Assembly (NCBI RefSeq): GCF_902806685.2
Contig: NC_048557.2
Span: forward strand, 6,940,666-7,004,665
Direction of reading: 5' to 3'
DNA from: Maniola hyperantus
Lineage: Eukaryota; Arthropoda; Insecta; Lepidoptera; Nymphalidae
DNA length: 64,000 bases
Shown: positions 55,112 to 64,000 of the stretch, piece after piece
Numbering within the stretch: position 1 is the stretch's first letter
How the letters are laid out: each line of letters opens with the position of its first letter
Notes under the pieces: model-generated
Database searches by the model: none
Told to the model about the DNA's origin: nothing
What the model saw: only the letters and a program-made list of their open reading frames with translations
Translations under genes and position numbers: made by a program

Positions 55112-55262
55112 TTCTTGACAGACAGACAGACAGACGGACGCACAGACAGACGGACGGACGGACGCACAGACAGACGGACGGATGGACGCACAGACAGACG
55201 GACGGACGGACGCACAGACAGACGGACGGACGGACGCAAAGACAGACAGACGGACGGACAGA
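55112..55262. repeat. 24-bp minisatellite, right arm mirror
   Basis: Same length (151 bp) and same unit order as 52104-52254, inverted. Confidence 0.92.
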
Positions 55263-56591
55263 CAACGAAGTGAGCAAAATAAACTACACCATCAAATTAC
55301 CCGAAAAAATAAACTAGCAAAAAGTCTATGAACGCGCACTATCGTTAATCGAACAGTATCGGTAATAAACAGAAATAACAAAAATTTCGACTATTGTATT
55401 ATTTATGTATCAAATCAAAGCATCAACAAAAATAACAAAATTATTTAACTTATTTATTAACACTTCGTAGGTATTCGATGGGACCAACAAAATCATTTGA
55501 TATGCTAAATTTATCATCATATCGATGTGGTGCTATTTAACATTAGTTGACTTGCTATTTTTAACCATATTCAATGCATCGGTATTTTTAGCGCATGACG
55601 TAATCGGTCGCAATCGGTAGGTATAATGTCGTCGCGCGCGCGTTTTGCGCCGCGCGCCCCCTTCGAAATTTAATTTCCTGGAATCTTCGCGCTACCTACT
55701 TAAGTACCTACTGCAGCTACTTAGAACGTAGGTATAGGTCCTAACTATAATAATTTGTATTTTTTGATTTAATAATATTTTTTTATTTAAAATTGTTAAG
55801 TTTTAGTATCGCAGTTAATCAACAAACTTTAATATGTGTTAAATTAACAGGTTAATAAATAAATTGGTCACCTCTATAATTCTATCTATATGTAGAATTC
55901 AAGGAATCACTACATTATACTAAACATCATCTTAGTTAGGTATTTGTCTCACGATTTTTGTTTTTATTATTACGTAGGTAGGTAGGTAATTTATGTGCAA
56001 ATCCAGATTAATATTTTAAATGCAAAAGTGTCTCTGTCTGTTGACTTTTCACAGCCTATCCACAACCGATTTTCCGATTTCGAACACGATCTGTGTTTCT
56101 TACCAATTACAATCCGAGAATCTTTCAAACAAGAGTGAATAGGCATCTTCTTGGTAAACGCGTTCCATCTTAGGCCCCATCATCACTTTCCATCAGGTAT
56201 GATTGTAGTCAAGCGTTTGCCTATCTAAAATGGATCACTAAATTGTGTTGCTCATAGCAAATCTCGAGAACAGCTGAACCGATTTCGCTAATTCTTTTTT
56301 ATAATATTCCTTGAAGTACGAGGATGGTTCTTACGGAGAGAAAAATTAGTACTGTTAGGCGGAACGAAGTTCGCCACGGCAGCTAGTAATAAATAAATAA
56401 AAAAGATTTTGACGTTTCGCATCCCGGAAAATGAAAGTTTCCACAGGATTTTTAAATTGCCTAAATCCACGGGACGGGCATTATCGAGTATTAGATATTG
56501 TACAGACAAATGGACTAGACGAAACTAAACTATAACGGTGTTTACTTCTTTGTTTTGATGACACATTAAAAATACTGTAGAAACAACAGAA

Positions 56592-56760
56592 ATGGTACCT
56601 ACAAGTAAAAAAACCGCGGCGCGTGCGCGAACGTACTCCCTTGAAAAAGGACCCCGGATGGGTTCGAAACTAGTCGGGCTAACGTCGACTAAACACGTGA
56701 GTACCTACAGCCGGGACAGATATTATTTAGAATGGGTACAAGCCAACTTATGTATAAGTA
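56592..56760 (+). mobile_element. Repeat-like block upstream of the secreted-protein gene
   Basis: CCCTTGAAAAAGGACCCCGG ATGGGTTCGAAACTAGTCGG and GCCGGGACAGATATTATTTA. The last part reappears as the foreign insert in the CTAG-A copy at 31976, so this is an interspersed element. The 65-codon ORF over it is not considered a gene. Confidence 0.5.
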
Positions 56761-57024
56761 TATCACCTACTAAGGCCTATAGGTACTAATGAATTTCTAG
56801 ACAGACTGAATGTAGATATTTTAATGAAGAAATTAATGCTAAGCAGAGTGCAAAATTGTGTTAAAGAAAACATGCACAATGCACTAATAAATGAAATAAT
56901 TAACTAAGAAATTCACGAGTTAGCGTTAAAATTTAATTGTTATACTTCAAAACAATAATTAGATTTGTCTCAGTTAATTGTGTTATAAATATTTACGTAA
57001 TTTTTTTGACTCACTATTTTTCGT

Positions 57025-57058
57025 TATAAATATAAGCAAGTGTGAAACACGTTTCACT
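57025..57058 (+). promoter_or_regulatory. TATA box and initiator of the secreted-protein gene
   Basis: TATAAATA at 57025-57032 and initiator-like TTCACTT with A at 57056 are 31 bp apart, the canonical arthropod spacing. The predicted leader is 39 nt. GTGAAAC-AC-GTTTCAC (57042-57057), an inverted pair, overlaps the start site. A strong TATA promoter suggests stage- or tissue-restricted expression (inference). Confidence 0.7.
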
Positions 57059-57094
57059 TAGTGTGGTAATGTTATAGTTTTATTTAGTTAGGAG

Positions 57095-57747
57095 ATGGGA
57101 AATTATAAGGTAGGTAAACCGTATTCAAATTTTTTTGACGATTCATAAGGACTTTCTAAAAGTTTATTTGAATATAAAAATCTAATAATCTGTTCTATTC
57201 ATTGGCTAGCTAGAAAAGATTTTCGCTAATTCAACCCCTAAAGGGGTGAAATAGGGGTTTGAAATTTGTGCAGTCCACGCGGACGAAGTAGCGAACATAA
57301 GCTAGTAATAAATAATTTGTGTTTTATGTTTGCAGATCCTTTGTATAGTGTGTCTCGCGATACTATCGTTTCATATCAGGTATTTATTTCCAAATTCCAA
57401 ACTTCCACCCGCGACTTTTTTTTTCTTTGACTCTCTCTTTGAAACTCCTTATTTCCGGGATTTAAAATAACCTATTTGAGTCTCCGGAATGCAAGCTATC
57501 TCTGTATCTTTCATAAAAATCGGTTAAACAGATGGGCCGTGAAAAGATATCAGACAGACAGACAGACAACGCACTTTCACGTTTATAATATCAAGTATGG
57601 ATTTAAAAATCAATCAATCATCAATCATCAATATACTTATAATAAAACTGTAACAGGTCAAATTCTGTACATTGAAGATATTTTGAAAATTTTTTTTCGA
57701 GGGCACTCTATAATCGATACTGAACCCAAAACTGTAATTTTTTCATT

Positions 57748-57780
<33 letters not shown>

Positions 57781-60700
57781 ATCACGGCCGCGCATCACGC
57801 TGAAACTACTGAAAGGATTCCAATGAAACTTGGTACGATTTGAGGTCATACTATGAGGAAGAATATAGGATACTTTTTATCCCGAAATTCAGCATGGTTC
57901 CCGTAGGAGAGGGGACGAAAGTTAAAATGTATACTGAGTTGTAATTCATTAACGCGTAGTCCGATTTCATTCATTCTTTTTTTGTTAGAAAGGGGATATT
58001 TTAAAGATTGTTCCGTAAATATTTCAAGGTCATCGGTTTTTAACCGACTGTCAAAAAGGAGGTGGTTCTTTTTTCTACATCGATTTTTTCGAGGTTTCTG
58101 GACCGATTTGCAAAATATTTTTTTAAATCAACAAAAAAGTTTACGTCGTGGTCACATAAAAAATTCTGGATTCAACTCCTTAATCCTGATGCTCCAGGGT
58201 TACTGCCCGCCTGGGTTATCAAGATTCAGGAAGTGTTCATAGTGAATTCATATTGTAGGTACCAAGCAACGACAACAATCCCGAAAAATCAAAGAGTTCC
58301 CGCGGGATTTAAAAAAACGTAAATCCACGCGGACGAAGTCGCAGGAATCAGCTAGTATATTATTACAATAAAACTTTAAGCTAGCCTTGTCTCATAACTT
58401 CAGTGGTGTTCCATTAGATTAAAACATGGGGTTATTTAAGGGCCGGACCATAACAAACTTCTAAAAGGCCGGCAACGCATTGGTGGTTCCTCTGGTGCTG
58501 TAAATGTTCATGAGCGGCGGTAATCACTTAACATCAGGTGACCCGCCTGCTCGTTTGTTCCTTTTTTTTCAAATTACTGTTCATGCCCGCGTGGAATGGT
58601 GCCAAGAATACTGGCTGCATTTCCGCATTGGACAGCTGATCCTTTGGGCAGAAAATGAGCCAGCCCTTCTGTCACCAGATGGATGGATTATTTGCTGATT
58701 CGATAATGTAACCTTCATGCGATTTTTTTAATTATTTATTTTAACCAAATAATAATTGTACATTTTCCGCTTGATATCCTGAAACTCTGTTAGTTAGTAA
58801 ACTCTTTTCATATTTTACAGAGGGTCACAATCAAGAAGCCTTAATGATGATGAATCAGAACACAACATCTCTAAACAAAGCGGAAACATAGAAGACTGTA
58901 TAACAGATTGTCCCTGCTTTCCTATATCGGTTAAAGGAACACCAGTCTCGAAATCTTTGCCATCTAATGATGAGCAGGAAAGACTAGTTGTTTACTTATA
59001 CAGAAATAAAAATTCTGGCGAGTTGACGTCTTATATACCAAGTTGGAAAAAACAGAGTATTTTCCCGGACTTAACATTTGATATTGGTGATAAGCTGCAA
59101 ACCGTTCCAGCTGATGGAATTATCAATCTATTTGACATTGCAACAATAAAAGGATTAGAAGAGACGACAGCCGCAAATGCACGTGTAGAAATACCAAGTA
59201 TTCCTACATCTGAAAATGAACATAAAAATGATAGTGGAGCTTCGTCTCAAGACTTGAATTCAATTACTTTAGTGACAACTCCTGCAGAAGAATCAACAGT
59301 ATTTACAGTTTCACCTAATAATAAATTAACTACTGGTGTTACTAAAGATCCAAACCTAACAGTACCTACTGTCTCACGTAATAATAAAATAACTACTGGT
59401 GTTACTAAAAATCCAAATCTAAACTTATCACTAGGGAACAAACAGCAGACTTTAAAAGGTACTAATACTAAACCTAATCAAAACCTTAAGCCCTCAGATA
59501 TTATAAATCAGACACCTGTTAAAGACAATGGTTTATTTGCACATCTCCTACCTGTAAAACCTAGAACGGAAGAGAAAACAATTATAAAAAATGAACCTAA
59601 TAAAATGCCTCCAGTGATTCAAAATCAGCAGACGCCTCATAAATCCTATAGTTTAATGGCAAATACTATATCCGGGAAACCCAGAACAGCAGGGGAAACA
59701 ATAATAATAAACTCACCTGAGCATCATAGTCAAATTCCCAACAAAATTATAAATGAAGAATTAAATCTATCCTTAGGACAACAAAATAACCTAGTCAACA
59801 TAGTAGGATATTTACCAAGCAAATATAAAAATCCAACATTTAATGACTGGTTTAGTGAGCAGATGCTAAGTTTACGCTCGCAAAGACCTTCCATGTCTGA
59901 TGCAATAAACTTTCACGTACTTAAGCTACTTTTAATAAAAGCTTTGTATGAAAACGGAATTCATCCATCCAAAAATGGAGAACTACATGACTCTAATGGA
60001 AATACTTTGAAAATGTCAAACCTAAAACTACGTTCTATTTTATTGAGCGACCCTATAGAATACGAGAAGTTAATAGCCACTAAAAAATGTGTAATACCGT
60101 ATGATTTACCATATTTAGAAGCTGTTCTTGTAACTTTGGTTTACCCACCAAGAACTTTGGCGATAATACCTTTGGATTCGAAAAATGTTTTTATTTCTTC
60201 AGTGCCAGGCAAAGAAACTCCAAAATTGTGTGGTGAATCAAGGTGTCAGTCAAAGCAAAGCTCCCGCTTAGGTTTTCCAATGAAAAAAATGAATAATTTA
60301 GACATAAATGATAATATACATAATGATGATGTACATTCATATACTGCTGAAAAAACATTCGAAGACAGGGAACCCATACATTCAAATAATATAGAATCTA
60401 AAAACGCTTACACCTATATGGGTGCTAGTAGTGATCCAACTGAACGTTTAAGCCAAGAACCAAAGTATGACGATCAATATAGCTTACATCCTACAAGTGA
60501 CCCAAGAAGAAGAGCCTTTGAAATAAATAAAGCTAATGAAGAAAATTATGACAATGCACTCATTACTGAAGAATCTGATGTAACACTAGACAAAAATGAG
60601 CCAATATATATGGATTACATGGGTTTTAATAAAGATCTAGCTGTAGAAGCAAGCCTTGAACCAAAATCTCACAGTCAAAATAGCTTATTTCAAACACAAA

Positions 60701-60972
60701 TACCAATTCAGCCAGAAATATATGGTGGAAAACCGAACATATTATTGTGGACCCAACCAAAATCCGGTGGAGAAATCATTTATTTAGACGAAGAAGGTAA
60801 TATACAGGGACGGAGAGCATTAGAGGATTTTGATGATTCACAGGAAACCCCTGAAAAACTTGATGATGAGGATTATGAAAATATGTTGCACATAAAAATT
60901 GTTGGTGGAAACCCGGCAACCAGCAGTGGAACCCCAGTTAACAGTAAGGGCAGGTCAGGACTGGATTTTTAG
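57095..60972 (+). CDS. Uncharacterised secreted repetitive protein, three exons
   Basis: Spliced CDS: 57095-57109, 57336-57379, 58821-60972 (736 aa). Junctions AAG|GTAGGT, TTTGCAG|AT, CAG|GTATTT and TTTTACAG|AG keep one frame; the split codon over exons 2/3 is AG|A. The start MGNYK plus exon 2 (ILCIVCLAILSFHI) make a signal peptide, cleavage likely near residue 21. No C-terminal membrane segment, so probably extracellular. The body is rich in N, K, S, T, P. NNKLTTGVTK / NNKITTGVTK (about 186 and 207), KPRTEEKTII / KPRTAGETII (266, 306) and YMGx..EPKx repeats (about 550 and 620) show internal duplication. About 361-399 is a predicted helical block; the tail is acidic. Cysteines at 46, 50, 52, 443, 490, 495; six N-x-S/T sites. 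No known domain recognised; the function is open. Codon use is AT-rich like the surroundings. Confidence 0.82.
57222..57306 (+). mobile_element. CTAG-B 3' fragment in intron 1
   Basis: AATTCAACCCCTAAAGGGGT ... GACGAAGTAGCGAACATAAG CTAGT; it makes up about 85 bp of the 226-bp intron. Confidence 0.7.
57403..57597 (-). mobile_element. CTAG-A repeat in intron 2
   Basis: CCACCCGCGACTTTTTTTTT ... GGGCCGTGAAAAGATATCAG (ACAG)n ... CACGTTTATAATATC. Confidence 0.72.
57690..58357 (+). mobile_element. Composite CTAG-type repeat in intron 2
   Basis: (TCTG)n at 57752-57780, CACGCTGAAACTACTGAAAG, GGTTTTTAACCGACTGTC, then a CTAG-A 3' end (GAGTTCCCGCGGGATTTAAA ... GCAGGAATCAGCTAGT). ORFs at 57982-58322 are shadows. 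Confidence 0.7.
58433..58575 (+). mobile_element. SINE-D in intron 2
   Basis: GTTATTTAAGGGCCGGACCA ... GAGCGGCGGTAATCACTTAA ... TGCTCGTTTGTTCC; it lies about 250 bp before the exon 3 acceptor. Confidence 0.75.
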
Positions 60973-60982
60973 TAGGTATTTT

Positions 60983-60988
60983 AATAAA
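60983..60988 (+). terminator. Poly(A) signal of the secreted-protein gene
   Basis: AATAAA begins 11 bp after the TAG stop (60970-60972). The next repeat starts at about 61001, so the 3'UTR would be very short, or would run into the repeat if this signal is skipped. Confidence 0.7.
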
Positions 60989-61000
60989 CTCCAGTGTCTA

Positions 61001-61440
61001 TAGTAACAAAAAAAACAGCCAAGTGCAAGTCAGGCTCGCGAAATGAGGGTTCCGTACTACAGTCGTATTTTTTCGACATTTTGCAGGATAATTCAAAAAC
61101 TATGATACATAAAAATAAATAAAAATCTGTTTTAGAATGCACAGATAACGCCCTTTCATATGATACCCCACTTGATATAGTTATCTTTCTTCAAAAATTT
61201 AAAATACTAATTATTAGTATCATGACCACAATTTAATTTTTTTGTGTGATGTAACCCTAAATTCACGGTGTTCAGATTTTTCCCCTTATGTCTGTTATAA
61301 GACGTACCTACCTACCCACCAAATTTCATGATTCTAAGTCAACGGGAAGTACCATGAAGGTTTCATGACAGACAGACAGACACAACAAAGTGATCCTATA
61401 AGAGTTCCGTTTTTCCTTTTGAGGTACGGAACCCTAAAAA
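61001..61440 (-). mobile_element. GTTCC repeat, full length, abutting the gene end
   Basis: AACAGCCAAGTGCAAGTCAG to GAGGTACGGAACCCTAAAAA; a second start (CCGGTTAGGTGTGAGTCAGA ... GGGTTCCGTACG) follows at 61441-61485. Confidence 0.87.
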
Positions 61441-61485
61441 CCGGTTAGGTGTGAGTCAGACTTGCACACGAAGGGTTCCGTACGT

Positions 61486-62055
61486 ACCATAGTACAAGAT
61501 AATATTGTTATAACATTTTTATGTACAATACTTACAAAACATTTTGATATTTTTATGTAAATAAAGTTTATAAAGAAAGTTTTATGACTCTGTATGTGGA
61601 GGCACCTCTGCACCTACTTATTTGAAAAATTACCTATTTTACCATTTGAAAGAATTTTTCAAATAGGTACCAGGTGAAGAGTTCCAATTTCTTTGTATCA
61701 TCTGTAACTTTCCCTTCATTATAACTACTTAAAAAATCTTTATGTTTTTGCTAATAAATCACATTTTTTTTAAATTTCTTTTCTTCAGAGTCAATAGGCA
61801 CGCGCGGTCGACTAGTCGACGGCGACCGTAGCAATTTGTAAGTATTTAAAGTCGTAGTGTGTATGCGGACGTAGTCGTCGCTGCGCAATGACGACACGCG
61901 TCGTAGGCGACTCGCTAGTCGCCGCGACTAATATTGCAATAATTAATACCTACTGGGTCTATACTTACTCTATAGCTATAGTATGATAGCGTTATATTAG
62001 TCCCAGCCTAGTTTCCTTCATTTTGGTCGCCGTCGACTGAGATAGATAGTGTGCG
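61486..62055. other. Intergenic with a CpG-rich GTCGACT block
   Basis: 61795-61930 is GC-rich with interleaved inverted words (CGGTCGACTAGTCGACGG; CGACTCGCTAGTCGCCGCGA), probably a palindromic repeat. No gene recognised. Confidence 0.45.
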
Positions 62056-62222
62056 TAACGCGACAGGTCGAGATGGCGATCAGGAAGGGAACGTCCCGCA
62101 CGGCGCACACCCGCACAGCCCCCGCGCTAACTTAGAGCGGGCGAGCGCGGGTGACGTGTGGGTTGGGTGTGCGGGACGTCCTCCCGCCTCATACCCCGAT
62201 TGCCATCTCAACCTGTCGCGGA
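62056..62222. mobile_element. GC-rich MITE, intact
   Basis: Best copy of the family: AACGCGACAGGTCGAGATGG CGATC at the left pairs with CGATTGCCATCTCAACCTGT CGCG at the right. The inner CCCGCACGGCGCACACCCGC / GGTGTGCGGGACGTCC extends pairing over most of its length. Confidence 0.85.
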
Positions 62223-63171
62223 CTTACAGTTTTGATAAATAACTATTACTCCGTTTCTTATTTTAGGTAAATTCACTATGTACCGCGCCCTCTATGTATA
62301 TTAAGAATAAATTATCACGAATACTGGAGCAAGAATTTTCCAAAAGGGACGCACTCGACGCTAGAGGAACTACGATGTGCGCGTTTCGACATAATGATGT
62401 GAATATCCGTAAGGTGTCACCAGTGATTTTTTTACCGAGCTACCTAAGCTGCACGATAGATGGCAGCGTACCATATAAAATGCAATCTAAACTTATTTTT
62501 TTAATAATAGCAACTCTAACAGCTTCCTTTCATAATAATAATATCATTAATTTTACCAAAAAAGTAGAGAAATAAAATAAGTTTGTTGGCTAATTCAGAT
62601 TTTATTGGGTGCTGCAAAACTATCAAAAAAAATCAAGTCGAGCAGGTCGAGTAATCGAGTTCAGTCAGTTGCATTCACACTAGCACTGACAGACCCACGG
62701 CCACAGACCACAGTCAGTGACCGAAGCAAACCACGGGTGGAGTGTCGCTACCTTGCGCTAAAAAATATACTATTATCGAAACAGTCGGCTTTAAAAAACA
62801 AGCTTCCAAGTTCCAACTTGGATTTCTGTGACAAGCATGAAACAAAGTTAAAACAAAAAGCAAGCTGCGTCTGTGATTTGACCTGCGCTTCTATTTTCGA
62901 ATTGTGTTTTGTCTGTATTTTGATAAATAAGATTTACCTAATTGTGATTTCGCGGTATTTGGCGGGTTCCGTATTGTGTGGAATAAAACTGTGTTTGTAA
63001 TGAAAGGATGTTAGTAACGTTTATTGAACAAATATCGGTGTTGGAGGTGTTTTGAAATTGGATGGGATTGTACTACTGGTAAGCTGAATTACCTACATAA
63101 ACACAACTTAAAAATAACTTGACTTAGCTTTATAAGGAGACGATCCGGGTTGCTAGTGCAGTAAAACTTAA
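62223..63171. other. Gene-free stretch, two weak ORFs
   Basis: ORFs of 93 codons (62294-62575) and 131 codons (62605-63000, no ATG at its start) show no motifs. TCTTATTTTAG at 62263 resembles an acceptor, so a terminal exon cannot be excluded, but no partner exon was found. Confidence 0.35.
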
Positions 63172-64000
63172 AAATGAAATGAAATGAAATGAAATGAAAT
63201 GAAATAATTTTTATTTGCTAAATATGGGTAGTTTACAAAGGTCTTAATATATTACTTATAATCTAAATAGTCCCCGCATATTTACTGATACTTCAGCATG
63301 CAAATATTAATAATAATATATCTACACCTAAAGGTAATTTGTACAATGACAAACGATGTAGGGTATATTATTCAAACTTATATTATAAAATTACAACTAA
63401 TTAATTATACATCTTAAATTATCACTATGACTTCCATGGTATATAATTGAGGTAATCTGATACAGAGTAGAACGATTCATCGCACAACCATTGAAAGAGC
63501 TTCCTTTTAAAATGTGTCGTCGGTAGCTTTTTTAAGTTTGTATCTAATTTATTATAAATTTTAATGCTCATTGCGTAAGGCGATTTTTGAGTTTGCCTAA
63601 GATTATATTGTGGCATTATTAGCCTATCTTGATTCCTTGTTATACTATTTTGGTTTACATCGGATTTTTTGACAAAATACTCCAAATTCCTATGTACGAA
63701 CACAGACGTCTCATATATGTATAGAGATGGTAATGTGAGGAGTTTATATTTTTTAAATATTAATCTGCATGAGTCGGTTGGTTTCATAAGAAGAATACTT
63801 CTAATACTTTTCTTCTGTACTATAAAAAGTTTATTAAAGTCAATTGAAGATCCCCAGATCACAATACCATAGCGAAGGTTCGACATAATATATCCATGGT
63901 AGGCAGAAAATGCTGCTTCCAGTGATACAGTTTGTCTTAAACGTCGAAGTGGATATATAAATCTATTAATTTTATTGCAAATGTCATTAATATGGTATGT
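63172..64000 (-). mobile_element. Non-LTR retrotransposon 3' part, runs off the window
   Basis: The minus strand reads the end of an RT ORF (stop at 63425-63427), a 3'UTR of about 220 bp and a tail of (ATTTC)n at 63173-63205. The element continues beyond 64000. Confidence 0.85.
63425..64000 (-). CDS. LINE reverse-transcriptase C-terminus, partial
   Basis: 191 codons, open from the window edge to TGA/TAA at 63425. It covers the region after the reverse-transcriptase domain of a non-LTR element. The motifs AFSAYHGYIMSNLRYGIVIW G, then FIVQKKSIRSILLMKP, DSCRLIFKKYKLLTLPSLYI YE and the final KLFQWLCDESFYSVSDYLNY are characteristic of many insect CR1/Jockey-group LINE proteins. No stop or frameshift in the visible part, so this copy may be recent or intact; the catalytic RT and endonuclease domains would lie to the right. 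Not a cellular gene. Confidence 0.85.
   Translation of the reverse strand, partial: TYHINDICNKINRFIYPLRRLRQTVSLEAAFSAYHGYIMSNLRYGIVIWGSSIDFNKLFIVQKKSIRSILLMKPTDSCRLIFKKYKLLTLPSLYIYETSVFVHRNLEYFVKKSDVNQNSITRNQDRLIMPQYNLRQTQKSPYAMSIKIYNKLDTNLKKLPTTHFKRKLFQWLCDESFYSVSDYLNYIPWKS

Larger units (their letters stand above)
50776..56576. repeat. 5.8-kb near-perfect palindrome (inverted duplication)
   Basis: The left arm 50776-53652 is the reverse complement of the right arm 53716-56576, around a 63-bp unique spacer at 53653-53715. Matched pairs sum to 107368 near the centre, 107366 in mid-arm and 107352 at the outer ends. The arms thus differ in length by only about 2 bp (52597/54768), 13 bp (near 51005/56352) and 1 bp (near 50967/56390). 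Outer junctions: AGTATTTTTAATGTG at 50776 and CACATTAAAAATACT ending 56576; no target duplication flanks them. All coding-looking ORFs inside are shadows of repeats. Arms contain CTAG fragments, a GTTCC repeat split by an RTE end, a minisatellite and a hAT element. Confidence 0.95.

Noticed and set aside
52049..55317. Repetitive ORFs rich in RQTDGRTH and their complements
   Set aside because: They are translations of the 24-bp minisatellite, appear in both arms and on both strands, and have no gene context.
50776..56576. Palindrome as a foldback transposon with giant TIRs
   Set aside because: No target duplication at the outer junctions, arms made of ordinary genomic repeats with the same older hAT insertion in both, and no transposase.
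62294..63000. ORFs of 93 and 131 codons as last exons of a gene
   Set aside because: One lacks an ATG, neither has recognisable motifs, and no upstream exon with matching phase was found.

Overview
The window looks like one stretch of a lepidopteran (moth or butterfly) nuclear genome. It is AT-rich and intron-bearing, with no bacterial-type gene packing. It is full of TAGGTA/TACCTA tracts and of interspersed repeats I recognise from Lepidoptera: tRNA-derived SINEs ending in (GAT)n, RTE-clade LINE ends, an R1-clade LINE, and the repeats beginning AGGGTTCCGTACC or ACTAGCTGATGCCCGC. I could not assign a species. Nearly all of the 64 kb is transposon-derived or featureless intergenic DNA.

Two cellular genes can be supported. 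(1) A minus-strand, single-exon gene at 49491-49835 encodes a mitochondrial F1-ATPase inhibitor (IF1 family). Its predicted 3'UTR carries a MITE and ends in AATAAA. (2) A plus-strand, three-exon gene at 57095-60972 can be rebuilt from splice sites. It has a TATA box (57025), a 39-nt leader, a 15-nt first coding exon, a 44-nt second exon and a 2152-nt last exon. The spliced product is 736 residues with a clear signal peptide and a low-complexity, internally repetitive secreted body that I do not recognise. The two genes are divergent.

Between them lies the most striking structure: an almost perfect 5.8-kb inverted duplication (50776-56576; arms about 2.87 kb, 63-bp spacer). Each arm carries the same hAT insertion with the same target duplication, the same nested palindromic MITE, the same RTE fragment and an equal-length minisatellite. 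It must therefore be very recent, kept identical by conversion, or an assembly artefact.

Layout: 1-880, a three-copy degenerate tandem repeat. 1020-2757, RTE, SINE and CTAG-type repeats, then a 5'-truncated R1-clade LINE with a 15-bp target duplication. 3-15 kb, sparse repeats, tandem duplications and one possible promoter near 9.5 kb. 15.5-17.3 kb, a 1.75-kb hAT element. 18-20.5 kb, a repeat carrying a decayed THAP-domain first exon, two CTCGCACTTGGCC-type repeats and a PIF/Harbinger-like element. 20-38 kb, many small MITEs, RTE fragments and nested SINEs. 38-49 kb, dense CTAG-type repeats and a 1.6-kb hAT composite. 49-61 kb, the two genes and the palindrome. 61-64 kb, more repeats and, at the right edge, the 3' end of a LINE whose reverse-transcriptase ORF runs out of the window.

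Family labels used below are local. CTAG-A: element ending GCGGGCATCAGCTAGT. CTAG-A2: variant with CGTGATTGAAGGACAAACC. CTAG-B: variant with CTGATCTATCAACGC. GTTCC repeat: AGGGTTCCGTACC...CTCGCACTTGGCCGG. SINE-M: tRNA-like head GATAGCCTAGTGGTTAG with a (GAT)n tail. SINE-D: GGCGGTAATCACTTAACATC. SINE-F: GCTAGTTACCACCCTA.
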